A stretch of DNA of 64,000 nt from Ideonella dechloratans (GTDB taxonomy: Bacteria > Pseudomonadota > Gammaproteobacteria > Burkholderiales > Burkholderiaceae_C): the NCBI RefSeq assembly GCF_021049305.1, contig NZ_CP088082.1, forward strand, positions 248,001-312,000, read 5' to 3'. Under the pieces are notes generated by a model. That model had not been told where the DNA came from, made no database searches, and worked only from the letters and a program-made list of their open reading frames with translations. Shown here one piece after another: positions 8,932 to 18,682 of the stretch. The first letter of the stretch is position 1. Every line of letters begins with the position of its first letter. Both the position numbers and the translations under genes were made by a program.

Positions 8932-9933
8932 ATGACGTCTGTTCTTCAACGTGTGGCCACCCCGCGCAGCGCGGGCGGCCTGGCTGGTCTGGGCCTGGCC
9001 CTGTCGTTGGCCGCCTGTGGCGGTGGCGGCAGCGGCACCGACAGCAGTGCCAGCGCCGAGACCGACCAGGCCCAGTCACTGAGCGCCACCGCCACCACCA
9101 CGCCGCAGCAGACGGCCCAGGTGGCCGATGCGGTGGTGGACACCGCGCTGGCGGTGGACCCGGGCGCGCTGAGCACGCCAGCGGCCACCCATGTGGGCGT
9201 GGCCGCGGCCGGCGCCCAACTGCAGGGCAGCGTGAACTGTGCGGGTGGCGGCACGGCATCGGTCGTGATGACCGGCCCGACCCTGGCCGGTCTGCTCGAC
9301 GGTGTGCCCGAGGCAGGCGAAGTGACCCAGCTCACCTACAGTGCCTGCCGCGGCCCAGATGCCCAGGTGGCGCTGGACGGCACGGTCACGATGACCGTGA
9401 CCCAGGCCGACAGCAGCAGCCTGACCGTGACCCTGGCCACCAGCAATCTGCAGGCCAGCCTGCCCCTGTCCGCCCTGGCTTGGGGTGGCAGCCTGTCCGT
9501 GACCCGCAGCGGCACGGTGGCCAGCAGCGGTGCCTCCACCACCAGCAGTGCCTGGTCGGCCAGCGGCCTCAGCCTGGTGGCGACGCGCAATGGCCACGAG
9601 GCGGACCTGAGCTTCAACGGCAGCGGCACCCGCACCGTGCAATGGCAGGACGGCGTGCCGGCCTCCAGCAGCTACCAGGGCTCGTCCAGTCTGGGCCTGA
9701 CCTCCAGCCGCTGGAATGGCACGCTGGACGTGGCGACTCAGGGCGCGATGGCCTTCGACCCCGAGGGCGAGCCCCAGTCCGGCAGCCTGAGCCTGTCGCT
9801 GGGTCTCTACCACTGGACGGCCACCCTGGCCGACGGCACCGCCACCGTGACGGTGGACCGCAACGGCGACGGCGTGGTGGATCGCACCCACAGCTGGCCG
9901 GTGGCCGACTGGCTGGCCAGCGCCGCGCAGTGA
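8932..9933 (+). CDS. Predicted lipoprotein, Ser/Thr-rich, unknown function
   Basis: 333 residues. ATG 8932 follows AGGAAA at 8921. The signal sequence ends in the lipobox LSLAAC and is followed by a Gly/Ser/Thr linker, as in lipid-anchored envelope proteins. The body is a low-complexity, probably all-beta sequence. Two cysteines (in GSVNCAGGG and YSACRG) could form a disulfide. Near the C-terminus DRNGDGVVDR looks like a calcium-binding DxNxDGxxD loop. No family was recognised. The 60 bp upstream hold short direct repeats of CCCTTTTG and CCCCTTTG type. It converges on the P-type ATPase gene with only 12 bp between stops. Confidence 0.75.
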   Translation: MTSVLQRVATPRSAGGLAGLGLALSLAACGGGGSGTDSSASAETDQAQSLSATATTTPQQTAQVADAVVDTALAVDPGALSTPAATHVGVAAAGAQLQGSVNCAGGGTASVVMTGPTLAGLLDGVPEAGEVTQLTYSACRGPDAQVALDGTVTMTVTQADSSSLTVTLATSNLQASLPLSALAWGGSLSVTRSGTVASSGASTTSSAWSASGLSLVATRNGHEADLSFNGSGTRTVQWQDGVPASSSYQGSSSLGLTSSRWNGTLDVATQGAMAFDPEGEPQSGSLSLSLGLYHWTATLADGTATVTVDRNGDGVVDRTHSWPVADWLASAAQ

Positions 9934-9945
9934 GGCCGGCGGGCC

Positions 9946-12411
<2,466 letters not shown>

Positions 12412-12518
12412 GGCGGCACTGTGCAAAGGTTCAAGATGGCCGGGGCTTGACCGAAAACAATGCGTCGGCCTGTCACAGTGCAGGGTTCGCGCTGTTCCTG
12501 ATCTGTCCTGGCATTCGC

Positions 12519-14657
12519 ATGCAGCCTGTCTACCACCCCGGCACGGTGGCCTTGTCCATTCTGATTGCCGCCTTCGCATCCTATGTGAGCCTGGATCTGG
12601 CCAGCCGGGTGCGTGCCCACGACCGTCTGGCCTCGGCCGGTTGGGTGGTGGCGGGCGCCCTGGTGATGGGCTCGGGCATCTGGGCCATGCACTTCGTGGG
12701 CATGCTGGCCATGCAGCTGCCCATCGAGATCGGCTACCGGCCCGGCATCACCCTGCTGTCCTGGACGGCAGCGGTGGCCACCTCGGCGCTGGCCCTCTAC
12801 ATCGCCACCCGCGACCGGCTCGACGCCCTCCTGCTGGGGGGCGGTGCACTGGCCATGGGGGCGGGCATCTGTGCCATGCACTACATCGGCATGGCGGCCA
12901 TCGCGCTGGTGCCGGCCCTGGAGATCGACCCGTGGTGGGCCGGTTTGTCGGTGCTGATCGCCTGCGGAGCATCGGCTGCCGCGCTCAAGATCTTTTTCTG
13001 GATGCGCCAGCTGCGAGGTGCCCAGGTCCGCCTGGCGCAGGGCGCCGCCGCCCTGGTCATGGGTCTGGCGATCGCCGGCATGCACTACAGCGGCATGGCC
13101 GCGGCCCACTTCCCGGCGGGTGCTGTCTGCCTGAGCACCGATGGGTTGGGCGGGCAGGGCCTGGGCTGGTGGGTCGGTTCGGCCACCGCCGTGCTGCTGC
13201 TGATCTCGTTGTTCACCGCGGTGCTGGATGCCCGGCTCAGCGCCAAGGCCCAGCGCCTGGCCCGCTCGCTGAATCAGGCCAACGGCCAGTTGGCCCAGGT
13301 GGCCCTGGCCGACCCGCTCACCGGGGTGGCCAACCGCATGCTGCTGGAAGACCGGCTGGGGCATGCGCTGGACCGCGCCGACCGGGCCAACGAAGGGCGG
13401 CGCTCTGGCCAGGTGCTGGCCCGTCTGGCCCTGCTGTTCGTGGATCTGGACGGCTTTGCGGCCATCAACGACAGCTTCGGCCACGGCACCGGCGACCGGG
13501 TGCTCAAGGACATGGCCTTGCGCCTGCGCGGCTGCCTGCGCGACGCCGATTCGGTGTCCCGCGTCGGCGCCGACCAGTTCGTGCTGCTGCTGGAGGACAT
13601 GGCCGGCGAGGCCGATGCCCTGGCCGTGGCGCAGCGGGTGCAGGAGGCCGTGGGCCAGCCGGTGGACCTGGGCGAGCGGCCGCTGACCCTCTCCTGCAGC
13701 ATCGGCATCGTCCTCTACCCGGACCATGGCCGGCGCGACCGCCTGCTGTCCCACGCCGAGGCGGCCATGCACCAGGCCAAGCGGGCCGGCGGTGCGGGCT
13801 GGGCCCTGTTCGACCAGGCCATGGGAGCCGATGCCCGGGCCCAGATCGAGCTGCAGGAAGACCTGCGCGCCGCGCTGCAGCGCGACGAGCTGCTGCTGCA
13901 CTACCAGCCCAAGGTGGACGCCGGCAACGGCCAGATCCGCAGCCTGGAGGCCCTGGTGCGCTGGCAGCACCCCCGCCACGGGTTGCTGGGGCCGGGCCAG
14001 TTCATTCCGGTGGCCGAGCGCTTCGGCCTGATCAACGCCCTGGGCGGCTGGGTGATCCGCGAGGCCTGCCGGCAGCTCGGGGTCTGGTCCCGCCAGGGCC
14101 TGCGGCTGCGGGTGTCGGTCAATCTGTCGGTGCACCAGGTGCGCCAGGGCCATGTGGTCGAGCAGATCGAGGCCGCGCTGCGCGAGCATGGCGTGTCGGC
14201 CGACCAGCTGACCTGCGAGATCACCGAGTCGGTGGCCATGGAAGACACGGCCGCCACCCAGGCCATGCTGGCGGGGCTGGCGCGCGCTGGCGTGAAGCTG
14301 TCGATCGACGACTTCGGCACCGGCTATTCCAGCCTGTCCTACCTCTGCAAGCTGCGGCCCCAGGAACTCAAGATCGACCGCAGCTTCGTGCAGGACCTGG
14401 AGACCAGCGCGGACGCCCGCGCGGTGGTGGACGCCATCATCCACCTGGCCCGGGCCCTGCGCCTGACAGTGGTGGCCGAGGGGGTGGAGACGCGCGATCA
14501 GGCCGAGGTGTTGCTGGCGCTGGGCTGCGATGAACTGCAAGGCTTCTTCTTCGCCCGCCCGATGAGCGTGCAGGCCCTGGTGGCCGGCGGCCTGCTGACC
14601 TCCGACGGCCAGGACCCGGTGGAATTCACCGCCTCGGCCTACCTGCCGCTGGGCTGA
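12519..14657 (+). CDS. MHYT-degenerate GGDEF-EAL membrane protein (probable c-di-GMP phosphodiesterase)
   Basis: 712 residues from ATG 12519. The N-terminal seven-helix MHYT sensor has three MHY/F-x-GM motifs (MHFVGM, MHYIGM, MHYSGM), thought to bind a metal and sense O2, CO or NO. The GGDEF domain is degenerate: the active loop reads GADQF at 350-354, so cyclase activity is unlikely. The EAL domain looks complete: EALVRW (E477), NLSVHQ, CEITES, SIDDFGTGYSSL, ELKIDRSF and AEGVET. The expected output is c-di-GMP hydrolysis under gas or redox control. It is divergent from the P-type ATPase gene with about 107 bp between starts. Confidence 0.93.
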   Translation: MQPVYHPGTVALSILIAAFASYVSLDLASRVRAHDRLASAGWVVAGALVMGSGIWAMHFVGMLAMQLPIEIGYRPGITLLSWTAAVATSALALYIATRDRLDALLLGGGALAMGAGICAMHYIGMAAIALVPALEIDPWWAGLSVLIACGASAAALKIFFWMRQLRGAQVRLAQGAAALVMGLAIAGMHYSGMAAAHFPAGAVCLSTDGLGGQGLGWWVGSATAVLLLISLFTAVLDARLSAKAQRLARSLNQANGQLAQVALADPLTGVANRMLLEDRLGHALDRADRANEGRRSGQVLARLALLFVDLDGFAAINDSFGHGTGDRVLKDMALRLRGCLRDADSVSRVGADQFVLLLEDMAGEADALAVAQRVQEAVGQPVDLGERPLTLSCSIGIVLYPDHGRRDRLLSHAEAAMHQAKRAGGAGWALFDQAMGADARAQIELQEDLRAALQRDELLLHYQPKVDAGNGQIRSLEALVRWQHPRHGLLGPGQFIPVAERFGLINALGGWVIREACRQLGVWSRQGLRLRVSVNLSVHQVRQGHVVEQIEAALREHGVSADQLTCEITESVAMEDTAATQAMLAGLARAGVKLSIDDFGTGYSSLSYLCKLRPQELKIDRSFVQDLETSADARAVVDAIIHLARALRLTVVAEGVETRDQAEVLLALGCDELQGFFFARPMSVQALVAGGLLTSDGQDPVEFTASAYLPLG

Positions 14658-14679
14658 GCCCCGGGCGCGGCCGGCCGCG

Positions 14680-15291
14680 TCACAGGGGCTGGCGCATGCG
14701 CTGGCCCTTGTAGCGCAGCACCAACTCGTGCGGGCGGATCTGCTCGAGCACCAGCTCCGGGGCCAGCGTGGCGCCTTCGTGCACCACCTCGCCGCGCACG
14801 ATGACGAAGCGGCTGGCCGGGTCGTCCGAATACACCGAACCACTGACGCCCAGCCGGGCCATCTCGCGCTTGAGGGCCGGGCTGGCCTCCTGGATCGGCG
14901 CTGCGGCGGGCGCGGGGGCCGGTGCGGGCGGTGGGGTGTGCGGCGCGGGCGGCGTCGGGGTCGGCCCCACCGTGGCGGCGGGTGTCGGCGGGGCAGGGGC
15001 CGGCGTCGGTGTCGGCGTCGGGCCTGGTGCCGGTGCAGGGGCCGGTGTGGGGGAGGGGGGCGCGGCCACCGTCGTCGAAGGGGTCGCGGCCCGGGTCCAC
15101 CACCAGGCGGCGCCCAGGCCGCTGCCCACCATCAGCAGCGCCCCCAGGGCCCAGGGCCACCAGGGGGCGGCGGCCGGCGGGACGGCGGTCGGCGCTGGGC
15201 TGCCGCCCTGGCTGTGCAGCCCTGGGACGGGCTGGCGCTCGCGTTCGCGTTCGGCATCCGCCCGGCGCAGGGCATCGAGGATGTAGGACAT
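14680..15291 (-). CDS. gspB: General secretion pathway protein GspB-like
   Basis: 203 residues. The N-terminus MSYILDALRRADAER is the hallmark of GspB/ExeB-type proteins. It is followed by a single membrane helix (about 45-65), a long Pro/Ala/Thr linker of roughly 70 residues that would span the peptidoglycan, and a C-terminal periplasmic T2SSB domain (ALKREMARLGVSGSVYSDDP, SRFVIVRGEVVHEGATL). GspB works with GspA to help place the type II secretin through the cell wall. It starts 3 bp after the stop of the upstream gspA-like gene, so the two form one operon. No other type II secretion genes are in the window. Confidence 0.88.
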   Translation of the reverse strand: MSYILDALRRADAERERERQPVPGLHSQGGSPAPTAVPPAAAPWWPWALGALLMVGSGLGAAWWWTRAATPSTTVAAPPSPTPAPAPAPGPTPTPTPAPAPPTPAATVGPTPTPPAPHTPPPAPAPAPAAAPIQEASPALKREMARLGVSGSVYSDDPASRFVIVRGEVVHEGATLAPELVLEQIRPHELVLRYKGQRMRQPL

Positions 15292-15294
15292 GGC

Positions 15295-16941
15295 TCAGGG
15301 CTCGTCGGGAGACAGGGTGGGCTCGGCGGCACCGGCCACCCGGTTCAGCTGCATCAGGGTGACCGGGCCGACCAGCGCGTCGGGCTTCAGGCCGTGGCGG
15401 ATCTGGAAGGCGCGCAGACGGGTGTTCAGCGGGCTGCTGGCCGCGGTGGCCGGCAGGGCCGCGCTCAGCTGGGTGTCCAGCCAATGGCTGAACGCCGGGC
15501 TGCGGCCGCCGCCCGGCAAATAGCCCTCGGGCAGGCGCCAGAGCACGCCGAACTCGCCCTGCCAGGCCAGGGCCAGCTCGCCCAGCGGCAGGCGGCGGGC
15601 CTGGCCACCCACGTCCACCGTGGCGTCGGTGGCGTCCAGCCCGGTCAGCAGCACGGCGGTTTCCGGTTGACCGGGCGGGTGCAGGGTCAGCACGGCCGGC
15701 CGGTCCAGGTTGGCCAGCAGGTCCAGGCTGCCGCTGGTGGCCAGGTGGCAGCCCAGTCCGTGGCGGGCCGCCGTGTCGCAGGCCGATTCGCCATTGACCG
15801 GCGTCAGCGCCCATCGGCGCAGCAGGCCGTCCCAGGCCATGCGGGCGTTGTCGGCGGGCAGTCCGGCCAGGTGCACCGGCGCGGCCGGCGCACTGGCCGC
15901 GCCGGCCGCGGTGGTGGCCGAGGCCGCCCCGGACGCCGGGGCCGCGGAGGCGGCGGCGCTGCCCGCCGGGGCCCGCACGGGGGCCGAGGCCGGCACGCCA
16001 GGCGGGTGCGCCGCGGGGGCCTGGGCCCGCTGCCAGCCCCAGAGCAGGCCGGCCCCCAGCAGCGCGCTGGCCGCCAGGGCCAGACCCAGGGCCTGGGCCC
16101 GGCGCCTCGGCGGCTCGGCGGCCGGACGGGCGTGGTCGAACACCTCGCGGGCGGCCTGGGTGACGATGTCCGGCCCGATGACCCGCGAGCCGGTGGCATA
16201 GGCCCCCAGCATGGCGCGGTCGCACAGCAGGTTGATGCGGCGCGGCACGCCCCGGGTGATCTGGTGGATGCGGCGCACGGCCGCCGGGGTGAAGGGCACC
16301 GGGCCGCCCAGGCCGGCCACCTTCAGGCGGTGCTGGATGTACTGGCCGGTTTCCGGCTCGGACAGGGCTTCCAGGTGGAAGCGGGCAATCACCCGCTGGG
16401 CCAGCTGTTCCAGCTCGGGCCGGGCCAGCATGCTGCGCAACTCGGGCTGGCCGATCAGGATGATCTGCAGCAGCTTGCGCTCGTTGGTCTCCAGGTTGGT
16501 CAAGAGGCGCAGCTGCTCCAGCACGTCGGCCGACAGGTTCTGCGCCTCGTCGATGATCAGCACCGCGTTGCGGCCGGTGGCGTGCAGGCCCAGCAGGAAG
16601 GTGTTGAGCGGGTCGACATAGTCCTTGACCGTCCGGGCGCTGGCAGGCACCTGGACGTGGAACTCGTCGCACACCGTGCGCAGCAGCTCCAGCACGCTGA
16701 GCTTGGGGTTGAAGATGTAGGCCACCTGGCAGTGGGCCGGCACCTGTTCCAGGAAGCAGCGGCAGACGGTGGTCTTGCCGGCGCCGATCTCGCCGGTCAG
16801 CAGCACGAAGCCGCCACCGCCGTCCAGCCCGTAGAGCAGGTGGGCCAGCGCCTCGCGGTGGCGCTCGCTCATGAACAGGTAGTGGGGGTCGGGGGCGATC
16901 GAGAAGGGCGCCTGCTTCAGCCCGAAAAAGTCGGCGTACAT
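15295..16941 (-). CDS. gspA: ExeA/GspA-like AAA ATPase with periplasmic peptidoglycan-binding region
   Basis: 548 residues from MYADFFGLKQAPF (ATG 16941), the standard start of ExeA-like ATPases. Walker A is GEIGAGKT (50-57) and Walker B LIIDEAQ (D131, E132). GVPRRINLLCDRAML is the sensor-2 region. A membrane helix (LALAASALLGAGLLWGW) leads to a periplasmic part containing a C39-peptidase-like domain (DTAARHGLGCHLA), usually inactive in this family, and a C-terminal peptidoglycan-binding helix set (NTRLRAFQIRHGLKPDALVG). In Aeromonas, ExeA and ExeB remodel peptidoglycan so the ExeD secretin can assemble. It is the first gene of the operon with gspB. Confidence 0.9.
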   Translation of the reverse strand: MYADFFGLKQAPFSIAPDPHYLFMSERHREALAHLLYGLDGGGGFVLLTGEIGAGKTTVCRCFLEQVPAHCQVAYIFNPKLSVLELLRTVCDEFHVQVPASARTVKDYVDPLNTFLLGLHATGRNAVLIIDEAQNLSADVLEQLRLLTNLETNERKLLQIILIGQPELRSMLARPELEQLAQRVIARFHLEALSEPETGQYIQHRLKVAGLGGPVPFTPAAVRRIHQITRGVPRRINLLCDRAMLGAYATGSRVIGPDIVTQAAREVFDHARPAAEPPRRRAQALGLALAASALLGAGLLWGWQRAQAPAAHPPGVPASAPVRAPAGSAAASAAPASGAASATTAAGAASAPAAPVHLAGLPADNARMAWDGLLRRWALTPVNGESACDTAARHGLGCHLATSGSLDLLANLDRPAVLTLHPPGQPETAVLLTGLDATDATVDVGGQARRLPLGELALAWQGEFGVLWRLPEGYLPGGGRSPAFSHWLDTQLSAALPATAASSPLNTRLRAFQIRHGLKPDALVGPVTLMQLNRVAGAAEPTLSPDEP

Positions 16942-17053
16942 GGCGTGCAGGATAACCGGCCCGCCCGGGGCCGCGCCCAAAAGGCGAGGGGGCCCGTGCA
17001 TGGCGCACCGGCCCCCTCGGGTCAGCGGAATTCAGTGGGGAATCGCAGCCGTC

Positions 17054-17251
17054 TCAGCGCGGCAGCTCGATCTGCGGGGCCGCATCGGCCAGATCGGGGC
17101 GCAGCAACCAGGGTTGGGCCGACTCGTAACCCAGCTCCAGGTCGGTGCTGTCGGCCGGGCCGACGACCACCGGCTTGCTGCGGGACCACCAGCGACGCTG
17201 CATCTTGGGCGCGGCCGGAGCGGTATCGGGGCGGTTCGCGGGCAGAGTCAT
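17054..17251 (-). CDS. Small hypothetical protein (65 aa)
   Basis: ATG 17251 is preceded by a good AGGAG site, which supports translation. The 65-residue product is basic and Pro-rich at the N-terminus (KMQRRWWSRSKP) and acidic in the middle, with no signal peptide or membrane helix. It is not recognised. It precedes gspA on the same strand with about 110 bp between, so it could be the first gene of that operon or stand alone. Confidence 0.5.
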   Translation of the reverse strand: MTLPANRPDTAPAAPKMQRRWWSRSKPVVVGPADSTDLELGYESAQPWLLRPDLADAAPQIELPR

Positions 17252-17424
17252 GGCGGTCTCCTGTGGCGGTTGGCGGTCGGTCTGTGTTCGTGGTGTCAAA
17301 TCGAGGGAGTACGGCAGATCTCGATGGTTCCACTTTAGAAGCGACTTGACCACTTCCACGTCGGCTCATCCCCAAAGCGGATGTAGGAATTCGCCTGACA
17401 CGTCGGGTTTCGCCCCCTCCTGCT

Positions 17425-17441
17425 GGCTCAGGGCCTGAGCC
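17425..17441. promoter_or_regulatory. Perfect 17-bp palindrome upstream of sbcD-like gene
   Basis: GGCTCAGG-G-CCTGAGCC: 8-bp perfect arms around one base, centred 94 bp before the TTG start of the nuclease gene and in the intergenic region shared with the divergent 65-aa gene. The position suits an operator. There is no T-run for a terminator. The binding protein is unknown. Confidence 0.45.
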
Positions 17442-17526
17442 CCTGACCATCGAGAATCCACCGTTGCCCTTGTTTCGTCCTCTGTGAACTCATGTTGAGG
17501 GACGTTTCTGTCCGGAGCCCGTTCAT

Positions 17527-18681
17527 TTGTCACGCTTTCTGCACACCGCCGATTGGCAGATCGGCCGCCTGTTCCACACGTTGCATCCCGACAACGCCGT
17601 GCCCTTGGCCGAGGCGCGGCTGAGCGCCGTCGAGCGCCTGGCGGCACTGGCGCGGGAGCACGCCGTGGACGCCGTGCTGGTGGCCGGCGACGTCTTCGAC
17701 GCCCAGACGGTGAGCGAGCGCACCGTGCGCCGGCTGTTCAACGCCCTGGCCGGCTTCAGCGGCCCCTGGCTGCTGCTGCCGGGCAACCATGACGCCGCCT
17801 TGGCGGAAAGCGTCTGGACCCGTGCCGAACGGATGGGGGTGCTGTCACCGAATATTCATCTGCTGCTCGCCCCAGAGGTCCGGGTCTTCCCCGAGGCCGG
17901 CTTTGCGGTGCTGCCCGCGCCGCTGACCCAGCGCCACACCTTTGCCGACACCACCCAGTGGTTCGACGGCGCCGAGACACCCGCCGGCCTGCTGCGCATC
18001 GGCCTGGCCCACGGCAGCGTGCAGGGCCTGCTGGCCGAGGACATCGACGCGCCCAACCCCATCGCCCCGGACCGGCCCCGGACCGCCCGGCTGGACTACC
18101 TGGCCCTGGGCGACTGGCACGGCTGCAAGATCGTCGGCCCGCGCCTGGCCTACAGCGGCACGCCCGAGCCCGACCGCTTCCGCTCGGCCGAGGCCGGCCA
18201 GGCCCTGCTGGTGGAGATCGACGCGCCCGGTGCCGAGCCGCGGATCACGCCGCTGGCGGTGGGCCAGTTCCGCTGGGCCGCCTGGCCGGTGGCCCTGCAG
18301 GTGCCCAGCGACCTGGACGCCCTGCTGGCCCGGCTGGACGCCCTGGGCCCGCAGGACGTGATCGACCTGAGCGTGAGCGGCGCGACCGACCTGGCCGGCC
18401 TGCAGCGGCTGCAGGCCGCCCTGGCCCGGGCCGAGGCCCAGGCCCGCCACCTGCAGGCCGACCTGGGGGCGCTGCGCCTGCAGCCCACCGACGAGGACCT
18501 GGCCGCCCTGCAGGCCGACGGCTACCTGGGCGAGGTGCTGGCCGAGCTGCGCCAGACCCTGGCTGCGCCGGGCCTGGACGAGGCCGCCCGCGAAACCGCC
18601 CAGGACGCGCTGGCCCTGCTGGCCGCCGAGCTGCTGGCCCGGCCGGCGGCGGCCGGCACCGCCGCCGGGGAGGGCCGCTGA
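17527..18681 (+). CDS. DNA repair exonuclease, SbcD/Mre11-like (YhaO type)
   Basis: 384 residues beginning with TTG at 17527, which immediately precedes the conserved FLHTADWQIGR strand. Metallophosphoesterase motifs are present: HTADWQ (the usual DxH reads DWQ here, H replaced by Q), GDVFD, GNHDA, HGSVQG and GDWHG. SbcD/Mre11 proteins are Mn-dependent nucleases that process DNA ends and hairpins together with a long ATPase partner, here the next gene one base downstream. The C-terminal 120 residues are Ala/Leu-rich helices likely to bind the coiled coil of the partner. Length and partner resemble the YhaO/YhaN pairs more than classic SbcDC. Confidence 0.88.
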   Translation: MSRFLHTADWQIGRLFHTLHPDNAVPLAEARLSAVERLAALAREHAVDAVLVAGDVFDAQTVSERTVRRLFNALAGFSGPWLLLPGNHDAALAESVWTRAERMGVLSPNIHLLLAPEVRVFPEAGFAVLPAPLTQRHTFADTTQWFDGAETPAGLLRIGLAHGSVQGLLAEDIDAPNPIAPDRPRTARLDYLALGDWHGCKIVGPRLAYSGTPEPDRFRSAEAGQALLVEIDAPGAEPRITPLAVGQFRWAAWPVALQVPSDLDALLARLDALGPQDVIDLSVSGATDLAGLQRLQAALARAEAQARHLQADLGALRLQPTDEDLAALQADGYLGEVLAELRQTLAAPGLDEAARETAQDALALLAAELLARPAAAGTAAGEGR

Positions 18682-18682
18682 G

